Assembly (NCBI GenBank): GCA_018825925.1
Contig: JAHKAT010000158.1
Location: 1 to 5,372 of the forward strand
Source: Bacteroidota bacterium
Lineage (GTDB): Bacteria; Bacteroidota; Bacteroidia; Flavobacteriales_D; Crocinitomicaceae
Direction: 5' to 3'
DNA length: 5,372 nt
The translations under genes were made by a program, and so were the position numbers. The notes beneath the pieces were generated by a model. That model had not been told where the DNA came from. It ran no database searches and worked only from the letters and a program-made list of their open reading frames with translations. This document shows positions 1-5,372 of the stretch, piece by piece (positions within the stretch are counted from its first letter, which is position 1; every line of letters starts with the position of its first letter).

Positions 1-285
1 GCTGCGCTACCACAAGCTGCGGCTTCCTCAAGGTGCCCGCATATGTCATCGGATCTCGCCCTGCAATTTCCGAGGCGAAGTTGATCCAACTAAAAATATC
101 GCTGGTTTTCGTAGTAAATAAATAGACTTAGAGTATAGATATCAACCTAGCAAAAACACCAAGCACGAAGTAAAAATTAATAGTTCGTAATCAGATTTAG
201 AAATCAAAAGCAGGAACACCCCCTAAAAATGAATGTGATCTGAATGATCGCGAATTAGAAATGATTCGGGATTTTTTCACATAAA
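1..285. other. Left-edge region without a recognised gene: GC-rich 1-90, then AT-rich spacer
   Basis: Bases 1-90 have about 58% G+C by hand count, while 91-150 have about 28%, so composition changes sharply near position 90. The plus-strand frame from base 2 stays open to a TAA at 119-121 (39 codons, no start inside the window). The frame from base 3 is also open, to a TAG near 123-125, and one minus-strand frame is open across the same DNA. The reading frame therefore cannot be chosen, and none of the peptides is one I recognise. The hexamer GCTGCG occurs at 1-6 and 17-22, and AAGC/GCTT can form a small hairpin at 14-25. It could be the tail of a gene or part of a GC-rich repeat. I see no gene, RNA or repeat array in 122-285. 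Confidence 0.3.
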
Positions 286-311
286 AAAATCCTGCCAATT
301 GACAGGATTTT
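286..311 (-). terminator. Rho-independent terminator of metK
   Basis: A perfect 9-bp stem (AAAATCCTG at 286-294 pairing with CAGGATTTT at 303-311) encloses an 8-base loop. Read on the minus strand, the hairpin begins about 22 bases after the metK stop codon and runs directly into a tract of seven T. This is the classic intrinsic terminator layout, so metK transcription probably ends here. Confidence 0.85.
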
Positions 312-333
312 AAATGTATTGTATAGGCAAATA

Positions 334-1614
334 TTATATACCAAAAGCAGCTTTCACCTTATCTACAAAGTCTAATTTCTCCCATGTAAACAATTCTACT
401 TCCACTTTCTTTTCATCCGCCTTACCTGCATTGAAAACCTTAGTTACCACTTCATTTTTACGACCCATGTGACCGTAAGCTGCAGTTTCACTGTAAATAG
501 GGTTTCGCAACTTTAGACGCTCCTCAATGGCGTATGGACGAAGGTCAAAAATCGCTTCGATTTTTTTAGCGATTTCTCCGTCAGTGATGTTTACTTTAGA
601 AGTACCGTAAGTGTTTACAAATAAACCGCACGGTTTTGCAACTCCAATGGCATAAGAAACCTGAACTAAAACTTCGTCACACAAACCTGCGGCAACCATG
701 TTTTTGGCAATGTGTCTTGTTGCGTATGCAGCAGAGCGGTCAACTTTTGACGGATCTTTTCCAGAAAAAGCACCACCTCCGTGAGCTCCCTTTCCACCGT
801 AGGTGTCAACGATGATTTTGCGACCAGTTAAGCCAGTATCACCGTGAGGACCTCCAATTACGAATTTTCCAGTAGGATTGATATGGTAAAGAATGTTGTC
901 CGTGAATAATTTTTGTAAATCGGGATTCAATTTCGCTTTTACTCTTGGAATAACGATTTCTATGATGTCTTTCTTGATTTTCGCTAACATTTCAGGCTCC
1001 GAAGCAAAGTCGTCATGTTGTGTAGAAACAACGATAGCTTCAATTCTTTGAGGAACATTATCATCAGAATACTCAATTGTAACTTGAGATTTTGCATCCG
1101 GACGCAAATAACCAATCAGTTTTGGTTCGTTTTTACGAATTTCCGCAAGTTCAATTAATATTTTATGAGATAAATCCAATGCCAATGGCATGTAGTTTTC
1201 TGTTTCTTTGGTGGCATAGCCAAACATCATTCCTTGGTCACCAGCACCTTGCGCATTGGCTTTTGCCTCAAAATCGTTGTTGTCCACTTTTCGATCAACA
1301 CCTTGGTTGATATCTTCCGACTGATCGTGTATGGCTGATAGTACTCCACAAGAATTTGCTTCGAACATATATTCGGCCTTGGTATATCCAATTTTTCGGA
1401 TTACCTCACGAGCAATCGACTGAACATCTAGATAGGTGTTTGTCTTCACTTCACCTGCCAAAAAAACCTGACCAGTTGTTACTAATGTTTCACAAGCAAC
1501 TTTTGAAGTTGGGTCAAAAGCCATGAAATGATCGATTAAGGCATCTGAAATCTGGTCAGCTACTTTATCTGGGTGTCCTTCAGATACAGATTCTGAGGTA
1601 AACAAATATGACAT
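334..1614 (-). CDS. metK: S-adenosylmethionine synthase (methionine adenosyltransferase)
   Basis: Cytoplasmic enzyme that makes S-adenosylmethionine from methionine and ATP, releasing phosphate and pyrophosphate; it supplies the cell's main methyl donor. The 426-residue protein shows the family signatures in order: GHPDK at 13-17 (His14 and Asp16 of the active site), GAGDQGMMFGYA at 123-134, GGPHGDTGLTGRK at 254-266, and the glycine-rich phosphate-binding loop GGGAFSGKDPSKVDRS at 279-294. It is about 40 residues longer than the E. coli enzyme, as is usual for Bacteroidota MetK. I chose the ATG at 1612-1614 because it gives the conserved N-terminus MSYLFTSESVSEGHPDK. The frame can be extended to a TTG at 1642-1644, but that TTG is the end of the likely -7 promoter element. 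The gene appears to be a single-gene transcript with its own promoter and terminator. All visible catalytic motifs are intact. Confidence 0.98.
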   Translation of the reverse strand: MSYLFTSESVSEGHPDKVADQISDALIDHFMAFDPTSKVACETLVTTGQVFLAGEVKTNTYLDVQSIAREVIRKIGYTKAEYMFEANSCGVLSAIHDQSEDINQGVDRKVDNNDFEAKANAQGAGDQGMMFGYATKETENYMPLALDLSHKILIELAEIRKNEPKLIGYLRPDAKSQVTIEYSDDNVPQRIEAIVVSTQHDDFASEPEMLAKIKKDIIEIVIPRVKAKLNPDLQKLFTDNILYHINPTGKFVIGGPHGDTGLTGRKIIVDTYGGKGAHGGGAFSGKDPSKVDRSAAYATRHIAKNMVAAGLCDEVLVQVSYAIGVAKPCGLFVNTYGTSKVNITDGEIAKKIEAIFDLRPYAIEERLKLRNPIYSETAAYGHMGRKNEVVTKVFNAGKADEKKVEVELFTWEKLDFVDKVKAAFGI

Positions 1615-1641
1615 TTTATTATGTATTGGTTTTAACGTTGG

Positions 1642-1649
1642 CAAAAATA
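1642..1649 (-). promoter_or_regulatory. Probable Bacteroidota -7 promoter element of metK
   Basis: Read on the minus strand the octamer is TATTTTTG, an exact match to the Bacteroidota -7 consensus TAnnTTTG. It lies 27 bases upstream of the metK ATG, which would leave a short leader of roughly 20 bases. No clear TTG or TTTG -33 box is present at the expected spacing of about 19 bases, so the assignment rests on the -7 match and its position. The stretch just before the ATG is A-rich (AATAAA), typical of translation starts in this phylum. No room remains for a SAM riboswitch in such a short leader. Confidence 0.55.
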
Positions 1650-2308
1650 ATGAAAATTAAAGAGCTTGGGATTTAATAAGGAAAAATTATATAAGGAACA
1701 ATTTTAATGAATGGGTTAAGGAGGAATTTTTACAAAATTTTGGGACGAATTAAAAAGCAATAAAGTCGTTTTAAGAATAGTGAGAACATTATATTCTTTT
1801 GTATTGTATTTGCAGTAAAGGAGCAAATTTATTACTCCACTCAAGAATTTTCAGCACCTGTTTAGGGAACTTAATCTTCTTCCAACCTTTGTTCAATCCG
1901 TTTTTTTGGTTTTTGAAATAGGGGAGGAAAAATCCACTTGAAAGAACTGCTATCGTCTAAATTATTGGCAATCTAACCTTAAGTGATTTATTTACTGACG
2001 AATTAATCTAAAAATGGCACCTTCAGTATGTTGTATCGCTTTATAATGGAGGAATGCTTCATTCAGTTTTTGATTAATTCTCGTTGGACAAACAATATTT
2101 CACCAAAAACATTCTCTTTGAAATTCTCCATCCATTTCTAGATGTTTCATCTTATTCATACAATTTTAAAATCACACAGTTTTCACAAAGAAAGAGTTTT
2201 ATCAACTAGTAAAGCTGTCAAAATCAAAATGTTAAATTTCAATTAATAGCATTGAAAATAATTTTTTTTCTCTAAGTTGCACCAATCAATTTATATTCTT
2301 TGAAAAAG
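1650..2308. other. Long intergenic region with no intact gene
   Basis: About 650 bases of AT-rich DNA lie between the divergent metK and the first T9SS-tail gene. I find no RNA gene, repeat array or complete ORF of useful length. On the minus strand some short open frames remain: one at 1992-2159 reads 19 codons, a TGA, then 35 more codons to a TAA, and another ends with a TAA at 1789-1791 after about 58 open codons without an ATG start. These could be traces of a decayed gene or chance openings. The promoter of the 2309 gene should lie near the right end of this gap, but no good TAnnTTTG match with a -33 box is visible. The closest is TATTCTTTG at 2294-2302, which has one base too many. Confidence 0.5.
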
Positions 2309-2824
2309 ATGTTAAACTTCATTGCATTTAAACGATATTATCTCTCTCGTTTGGATAGTAATAGTGTTTTGAGCTTGCCTCTCGATAGCGCTACAATCAG
2401 TGAATTGACTAGTTTTAGAGACAATGGCCTCCATTATGTTTCCAACCAAGCCGGCAACCTACTTTGCTTCTTTGCCGGCATTTGTCAAGAGTTACCAGAA
2501 GTTCAAGTTGTAAACGCTGCCTCCTCTCAATCTACTCAATCAAATCCTTCTAACATAGGGCTGATTTCTTCTAAGGAGATGTCAAACTGGGAGGTATTCC
2601 CCAACCCATCAACCGATAAAATCGTTCTTAAAAGTAGTTCTAGTAATCAGTTGATAAAACAAATTGAAATTTTGGATGAGATGGGTAGAATACTTCACAC
2701 ACAAAGAGGTAATGGAGCTAAAAGTCTAGAATTGTCTCTATCTATTCTAAAAGTAGGGAGTTATTATTTAAAGATACTTGCTGAAGATGGAGATAGTGAA
2801 ATACAATTAATTTATAAACAATAA
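2309..2824 (+). CDS. Short protein with C-terminal T9SS type A sorting domain, no signal peptide
   Basis: A 171-residue protein. Its last 78 or so residues (about 94-171) match the pattern of the type IX secretion C-terminal sorting domain (TIGR04183-like): VFPNPSTDKI near 96-105, then alternating beta strands with IEILDEMGRIL, and an ending with GSYYLKILAEDG. That domain normally carries exported proteins across the outer membrane after Sec export. Residues 1-90 match nothing I know and include a polar Ser/Asn/Gln linker before the domain. I used the ATG at 2309; a TTG nine bases upstream is the only in-frame extension before a stop at 2273-2275. Neither start gives a Sec signal peptide: the N-terminus has basic residues (KR at 8-9) but no hydrophobic core of proper length. 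The gene is therefore probably the 3' remnant of a larger cell-surface protein gene, though a functional small gene is possible. It is followed immediately by a terminator hairpin. Confidence 0.6.
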   Translation: MLNFIAFKRYYLSRLDSNSVLSLPLDSATISELTSFRDNGLHYVSNQAGNLLCFFAGICQELPEVQVVNAASSQSTQSNPSNIGLISSKEMSNWEVFPNPSTDKIVLKSSSSNQLIKQIEILDEMGRILHTQRGNGAKSLELSLSILKVGSYYLKILAEDGDSEIQLIYKQ

Positions 2825-2829
2825 TGTCT

Positions 2830-2856
2830 AGGGGCGGTCTCATTGAGACTGCCCCT
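2830..2856 (+). terminator. Strong hairpin, likely terminator of the 2309-2824 gene
   Basis: A 12-bp GC-rich stem (AGGGGCGGTCTC at 2830-2841 with GAGACTGCCCCT at 2845-2856) closes a 3-base loop and contains one G-T wobble at 2836/2850. It starts 5 bases after the TAA at 2822-2824 and is followed by TTAATATTTTA, a T-rich but interrupted tail, so termination may be incomplete and some transcripts may run into the next gene. The minus-strand side is not T-rich, so it should act only on plus-strand transcription. Confidence 0.7.
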
Positions 2857-2869
2857 TAATATTTTAAAT

Positions 2870-4750
2870 ATGTTAATAATTAAGTACACACTATTTGGTT
2901 TTTTATTGATTATCTCATTTGCCTCAAAAGCTCAAAATTTTCAAAAGGTGTATGATTATGATGATACCACTGTCCTATTTTCAGGAATCCATATTGAAAA
3001 TGATTCGTTTTATGTTACGGGAGATTTTGGAAAAGCTGGTGTTCGGTCACTTGGTTTGTTATCCCCCATGGACAAATTTGGCAATGAAAGTAAAATCTCT
3101 TTAGGGAATAATGATTATTTGCATAATTTGGGGTTTACCTTTGGAAGAAACAAATTTAATGATGACGGTATAGCATATTCCTTTTACTCTTCGGTAAAAA
3201 AAACGACAGGTTATGGAGTGCCGACTTATCTTAATTTTGATTTGTTGGGTGATCTATTATTTGAAGATTACGGTCAGTCTTTTTGGACAGATTTCACTGC
3301 TTTTTTCGACGGTGCAGTTGGTTGCATAAAAAATTCAAAATATTACGGTGCAGGACAGTTTTTTTATGATGGAGTAACTGACACAACTTCAAATGAACCA
3401 AGTCGAATAGGAATTGCCTATATGTGTTTTGATATAAACGGCTTAATTTGGAAAAGAGAAATTATAACAACAAGTCTCAGATCTTTGCTATCCGCAGAAA
3501 TAATGACCCTAAGCGACAATCGTATAGGATTTATCTACAACGACAGTTATCTCGCCCCCAACCTAACAGGCAGCAATTCCAAGATACACTTCGTGGAATT
3601 GGATACCAACGGCAACATCTTGCGCGATCGTATCTTCCAGCCCCATCCCTTCACCCAAGCCGCCTCAGGGGTGCAACTCGTCAACAACGGACAAAATTAT
3701 TTAATGACCTATTCGGAGAGTAAGCAAGCCTTCTATGCGGGGCAGAATACGGTTATCATACGACCGGTGGTGGCTTTGTTGGATACAGCATTGAATGTGG
3801 TTTGGAAGGATTCAATCTCTTTATTTTGGTGGGGCGCCGTTGATGGAATAGAATTACGAGGCATTTCTCCAAAGGATTATATCATTCAAGATTCCAATTT
3901 CGTGTTTGCACATAATTATCCATACGGCTTTGGACTTTCAGACACTATTCCATTCACATGTGTTTTGATACAGAATAGAAAATTATTAACGGGTGAGACC
4001 AATTGGAATAGAAGCTTTCAGTATTATACAGATAGTAATTTCAATAATCAGCCCAACTACGAACTCTACGACGCCTCCTTCGTCCCTTGGGACAGCGGCT
4101 ATGTGTTTGTGGGTACTTCGTACAATTTAGATTCTTTGGGCGCTGGTGTACCCGGTCAGTTGGGTTATGTACTCAAAACCAATTGCTTGGGGCACTTGGG
4201 AGACCCTGTTGCTGGGGCATCTTATACTTTTAACGATAGTTTGGGTGTGCATTTTCAAAGCACGAGCATTCAAGACGGCAGCGTCACCTGGCATTTTGGT
4301 GATGGCGAAACAGAAACACGTGGCGAGTACCAAGACAGTGTTTTTCATCAGTACGATAGTTCGGGAACGCAAGAAATAATGCTGCTTGCCCACGGTTGTT
4401 TGGGGGTAATGGATACGCTGCTTTTTACCATTGAAATACCGGCTTACACGCCACCTATTGATACAACCGAGACTCCCGAAGAACCAACCGTTGTATATAC
4501 CAAAACACTTGCCATCGGTCCCAACCCAGCCTCAACAGGAGAGCCGCTTTCCGCTTATTTAGGAGATTTGCCAGAAGGTGGCGCCACACTCTTTTTTTAC
4601 GACCAAAATGGTAAAATCTTGCAACAGTTTAGTTTTCCTCAGGGCCAAAGCATGTATTTACTTCCTTTGGAACTTGCCGCTGGGGTATATCAACTGGTAT
4701 TGAGAAGTGGCGAAAAAATACTGGATAAGGAGAGGTTGGTGGTGAGGTGA
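2870..4750 (+). CDS. Secreted T9SS cargo protein with PKD domain and type A sorting domain
   Basis: A 626-residue exported protein of unknown function. Residues 1-21 form a Sec signal peptide (hydrophobic core YTLFGFLLIISFA) with a likely cleavage after SKA, leaving Gln22. Residues 22-445 are strand-rich, with repeating patterns such as hydrophobic-x-LDTNGNIL and GYVFVGTSYN, as in large Bacteroidota surface proteins that may fold as beta-propellers; I recognise no enzyme motif. A PKD domain covers about 447-522 (WHFGDGET at 474-481, then HQYDSSGTQEIML). A Pro/Thr/Glu linker at 524-540 leads to the T9SS type A sorting domain at 545-626 (IGPNPAS near 549-555, GVYQLVL near the end). The product should be exported by Sec and then the type IX system, and released or anchored at the surface. 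The frame extends upstream to a TTG at 2843, but that codon overlaps the loop and stem of the terminator hairpin, and only the ATG at 2870 places the signal peptide at the N-terminus. Codon use is patchy, with C-rich stretches near 3540-3690 and 4050-4110. Confidence 0.85.
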   Translation: MLIIKYTLFGFLLIISFASKAQNFQKVYDYDDTTVLFSGIHIENDSFYVTGDFGKAGVRSLGLLSPMDKFGNESKISLGNNDYLHNLGFTFGRNKFNDDGIAYSFYSSVKKTTGYGVPTYLNFDLLGDLLFEDYGQSFWTDFTAFFDGAVGCIKNSKYYGAGQFFYDGVTDTTSNEPSRIGIAYMCFDINGLIWKREIITTSLRSLLSAEIMTLSDNRIGFIYNDSYLAPNLTGSNSKIHFVELDTNGNILRDRIFQPHPFTQAASGVQLVNNGQNYLMTYSESKQAFYAGQNTVIIRPVVALLDTALNVVWKDSISLFWWGAVDGIELRGISPKDYIIQDSNFVFAHNYPYGFGLSDTIPFTCVLIQNRKLLTGETNWNRSFQYYTDSNFNNQPNYELYDASFVPWDSGYVFVGTSYNLDSLGAGVPGQLGYVLKTNCLGHLGDPVAGASYTFNDSLGVHFQSTSIQDGSVTWHFGDGETETRGEYQDSVFHQYDSSGTQEIMLLAHGCLGVMDTLLFTIEIPAYTPPIDTTETPEEPTVVYTKTLAIGPNPASTGEPLSAYLGDLPEGGATLFFYDQNGKILQQFSFPQGQSMYLLPLELAAGVYQLVLRSGEKILDKERLVVR

Positions 4751-4786
4751 GATAGGGTTGATTTGGTAAATGTTGAATTTTAGTTT

Positions 4787-4904
4787 GATTTTCAAGCTCT
4801 TATAATCGCATCAAACTACCCACATCTATTCCCTCAGTGTATTCTTTGATTCTTGAGATACAAGCATAAATGTACTCAACGTAAATGAGCGGATTTTTTG
4901 TCAT
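4787..4904 (-). pseudogene. hepT: hepT-like HEPN toxin gene remnant, frameshifted and truncated
   Basis: The ATG at 4902-4904 overlaps the mntA stop as ATGA, the coupling often seen between an MntA antitoxin and a HEPN (DUF86/HepT) toxin. The frame reads 34 codons to a TAA at 4800-4802. It begins MTKNPLIYVEYIYACISRIK and continues EYTEGID, closely resembling the first helix of HepT proteins. Just before the stop, another frame reads FDAIIRA, and a third then reads LKI. Together they resemble the conserved DAxIRxLEI stretch of HepT. I infer an out-of-frame deletion of roughly 20 bases after the EYTEGIDVGS segment plus one more single-base shift. HepT-like sequence ends near 4787. HepT is normally about 110 residues and carries its RNase motif (R-x4-6-H) in the C-terminal half, which is absent here, so no active toxin can be made. 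The 5' peptide might still be translated. Confidence 0.65.
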
Positions 4905-5182
4905 ACTAACCTGATTAGATCCGATTCGATATATGATTTGAGAGATGCATTAACGGAGCGCATCGTTATGAGGTCAACCCTAATCCCAAGTAATTCAGAA
5001 AGTTCCTGTTCTATGCCTATTAATTCGAGAAGATCAACCTTCATGTCAAAGTCAATCAGAATATCAAGGTCACTTTGCTCGTTTTCTTCCCCACGAGCAT
5101 ATGACCCGAATATTCCGAGAAGGGTTGGGTTTACTCTTTGGGTAACTGCTTTGATAATATTTTCTTGTTGCGAAGAAATCAT
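4901..5182 (-). CDS. mntA: MntA-like minimal nucleotidyltransferase antitoxin
   Basis: A 93-residue cytoplasmic protein of the minimal nucleotidyltransferase (MNT) family. The signature GSYARG at 26-31 is followed by SDLDILIDF at 37-45, giving the GS-x10-DxD metal-binding motif with Asp38 and Asp40. The third carboxylate is probably Asp70 in RVDLIT. The length is typical and no catalytic residue is missing. In characterised MntA/HepT pairs the antitoxin transfers AMP groups from ATP to a tyrosine of the HEPN toxin and silences its RNase activity. Here the partner gene follows at once with an ATGA overlap but is broken, so the antitoxin seems to have no local target. The ATG at 5180-5182 is preceded by an A/T-rich leader with no clear Shine-Dalgarno site. 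The start lies about 40 bases from an attC-like hairpin, fitting a gene cassette. It may still protect against related HepT toxins elsewhere in the cell; that is inference. Confidence 0.88.
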   Translation of the reverse strand: MISSQQENIIKAVTQRVNPTLLGIFGSYARGEENEQSDLDILIDFDMKVDLLELIGIEQELSELLGIRVDLITMRSVNASLKSYIESDLIRLV

Positions 5183-5223
5183 AATATAAAGATATACTTT
5201 TTTTCATAGACTTACAGTGGCCT

Positions 5224-5296
5224 CTAACGGTTAGTATATAAAAACGGGCCGTCCTCTCGAGTTACTACATTAGGCCTGTTTTATATACAGTGTTAG
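5224..5296 (-). repeat. attC-like imperfect inverted repeat (possible integron cassette site)
   Basis: The outer boxes CTAAC (5224-5228) and GTTAG (5292-5296) are complementary. Unequal unpaired spacers follow (5 bases at 5229-5233, 3 at 5289-5291). A 10-bp arm GTATATAAAA (5234-5243) pairs with TTTTATATAC (5279-5288). After one extrahelical A at 5244, six more pairs form (CGGGCC at 5245-5250 with GGCCTG at 5273-5278, one G-T wobble). The terminal loop is 22 bases. Short R boxes, an unpaired central spacer, a longer L arm with a bulged base on one side and a variable loop are the architecture of integron attC sites. On the minus strand the 3' box reads GTTAGAG, matching GTTRRRY except at the last base. 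The 5' box AGCTAAC is a poorer match to RYYYAAC. It could instead be a terminator or another palindromic repeat. No integrase gene is in the window. Confidence 0.5.
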
Positions 5297-5307
5297 CTGT
5301 TCGTAGT

Positions 5308-5372
5308 TTATTTTCTTTCGTAGTCAACTTTTAGTAATGAGAACATAGTCATATCATAGTGCTTTTCATCCC
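5308..5372 (-). CDS. C-terminal end of an unknown gene, cut by the window edge
   Basis: A minus-strand frame is open from the right edge to a TAA at 5308-5310 and encodes the last 20 residues, DEKHYDMTMFSLLKVDYERK. The mixed charged and hydrophobic composition is protein-like, but the stretch is too short to assign a family. Of the other minus frames here, one has stop codons within the same span. The stop lies 11 bases before the outer box of the attC-like repeat, which is where a cassette gene would be expected to end relative to its attC. The function is unknown, and the frame could be open by chance. Confidence 0.4.
   Translation of the reverse strand, partial: DEKHYDMTMFSLLKVDYERK

Noticed and set aside
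251..277. Weak plus-strand hairpin (CGAAT/ATTCG) followed by a run of T, possible terminator
   Set aside because: The stem has only five pairs and no supported plus-strand gene lies upstream; it also sits beyond the metK terminator.
1615..1644. N-terminal extension of metK to a TTG start at 1642-1644
   Set aside because: The TTG is the end of the likely -7 promoter element, and the extra ten residues are absent from the conserved MetK N-terminus, which starts at the ATG at 1614.
1615..1800. SAM riboswitch upstream of metK
   Set aside because: I see no convincing SAM riboswitch helices, and the probable promoter leaves a leader of only about 20 bases.
2843..2869. TTG start for the long T9SS cargo gene
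   Set aside because: The codon overlaps the loop and stem of the terminator hairpin and would place charged and polar residues before an otherwise normal signal peptide.
4127..4393. Minus-strand open frame within the T9SS cargo gene
   Set aside because: It is antisense to the well-supported PKD region, has no recognisable domain and is best explained as a shadow frame.
4938..5189. Plus-strand open frame opposite mntA
   Set aside because: It lies antisense to the conserved nucleotidyltransferase motifs, and its Ser/Arg-rich composition is what the reverse complement would give.
1..5372. CRISPR array, tRNA, rRNA or insertion sequence
   Set aside because: No regularly spaced direct repeats, no tRNA or rRNA signature, and no transposase frame with terminal repeats was found on either strand.

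Overview
The window looks like part of a Bacteroidota (Bacteroidetes) chromosome, probably from an environmental or aquatic lineage. Three things point there. Two neighbouring plus-strand genes end in type IX secretion (T9SS) type A sorting domains. The DNA is AT-rich, with A-rich ribosome-binding regions instead of clear Shine-Dalgarno sites. A TAnnTTTG-type -7 promoter element sits in front of metK. The exact genus cannot be told from the sequence.

Layout from left to right. Bases 1-90 are a GC-rich edge (about 58% G+C by hand count) with no recognisable gene, and they change abruptly to AT-rich spacer. metK (S-adenosylmethionine synthase) lies on the minus strand at 334-1614, with its own terminator at 286-311 and a -7 element at 1642-1649. 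A gap of about 650 bp (1650-2308) has no intact gene, only short broken open frames. A short T9SS-tail protein without a visible signal peptide (2309-2824) follows, ended by a strong hairpin (2830-2856). Next is a long secreted T9SS cargo protein (2870-4750) with a signal peptide, a PKD domain and a C-terminal sorting domain. Its codon use is patchy.

The right end is the accessory part and reads on the minus strand. From the right edge it holds the C-terminal end of an unknown gene (5308-5372), then a 73-bp imperfect inverted repeat built like an integron attC site (5224-5296), then mntA (4901-5182). mntA encodes a minimal nucleotidyltransferase antitoxin. Its stop codon overlaps by ATGA the start of a hepT-like HEPN toxin gene that is broken: it stops after 34 codons, shows further HepT-like sequence in other frames, and is cut off before the catalytic region. 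This looks like a toxin-antitoxin gene cassette that kept its antitoxin and lost its toxin. The deletion edge lies close to the end of the T9SS gene.

The most interesting part is this cassette-like junction: antitoxin, dead toxin and attC-like hairpin together. No intact new system is visible, and the rest is ordinary Bacteroidota chromosome.
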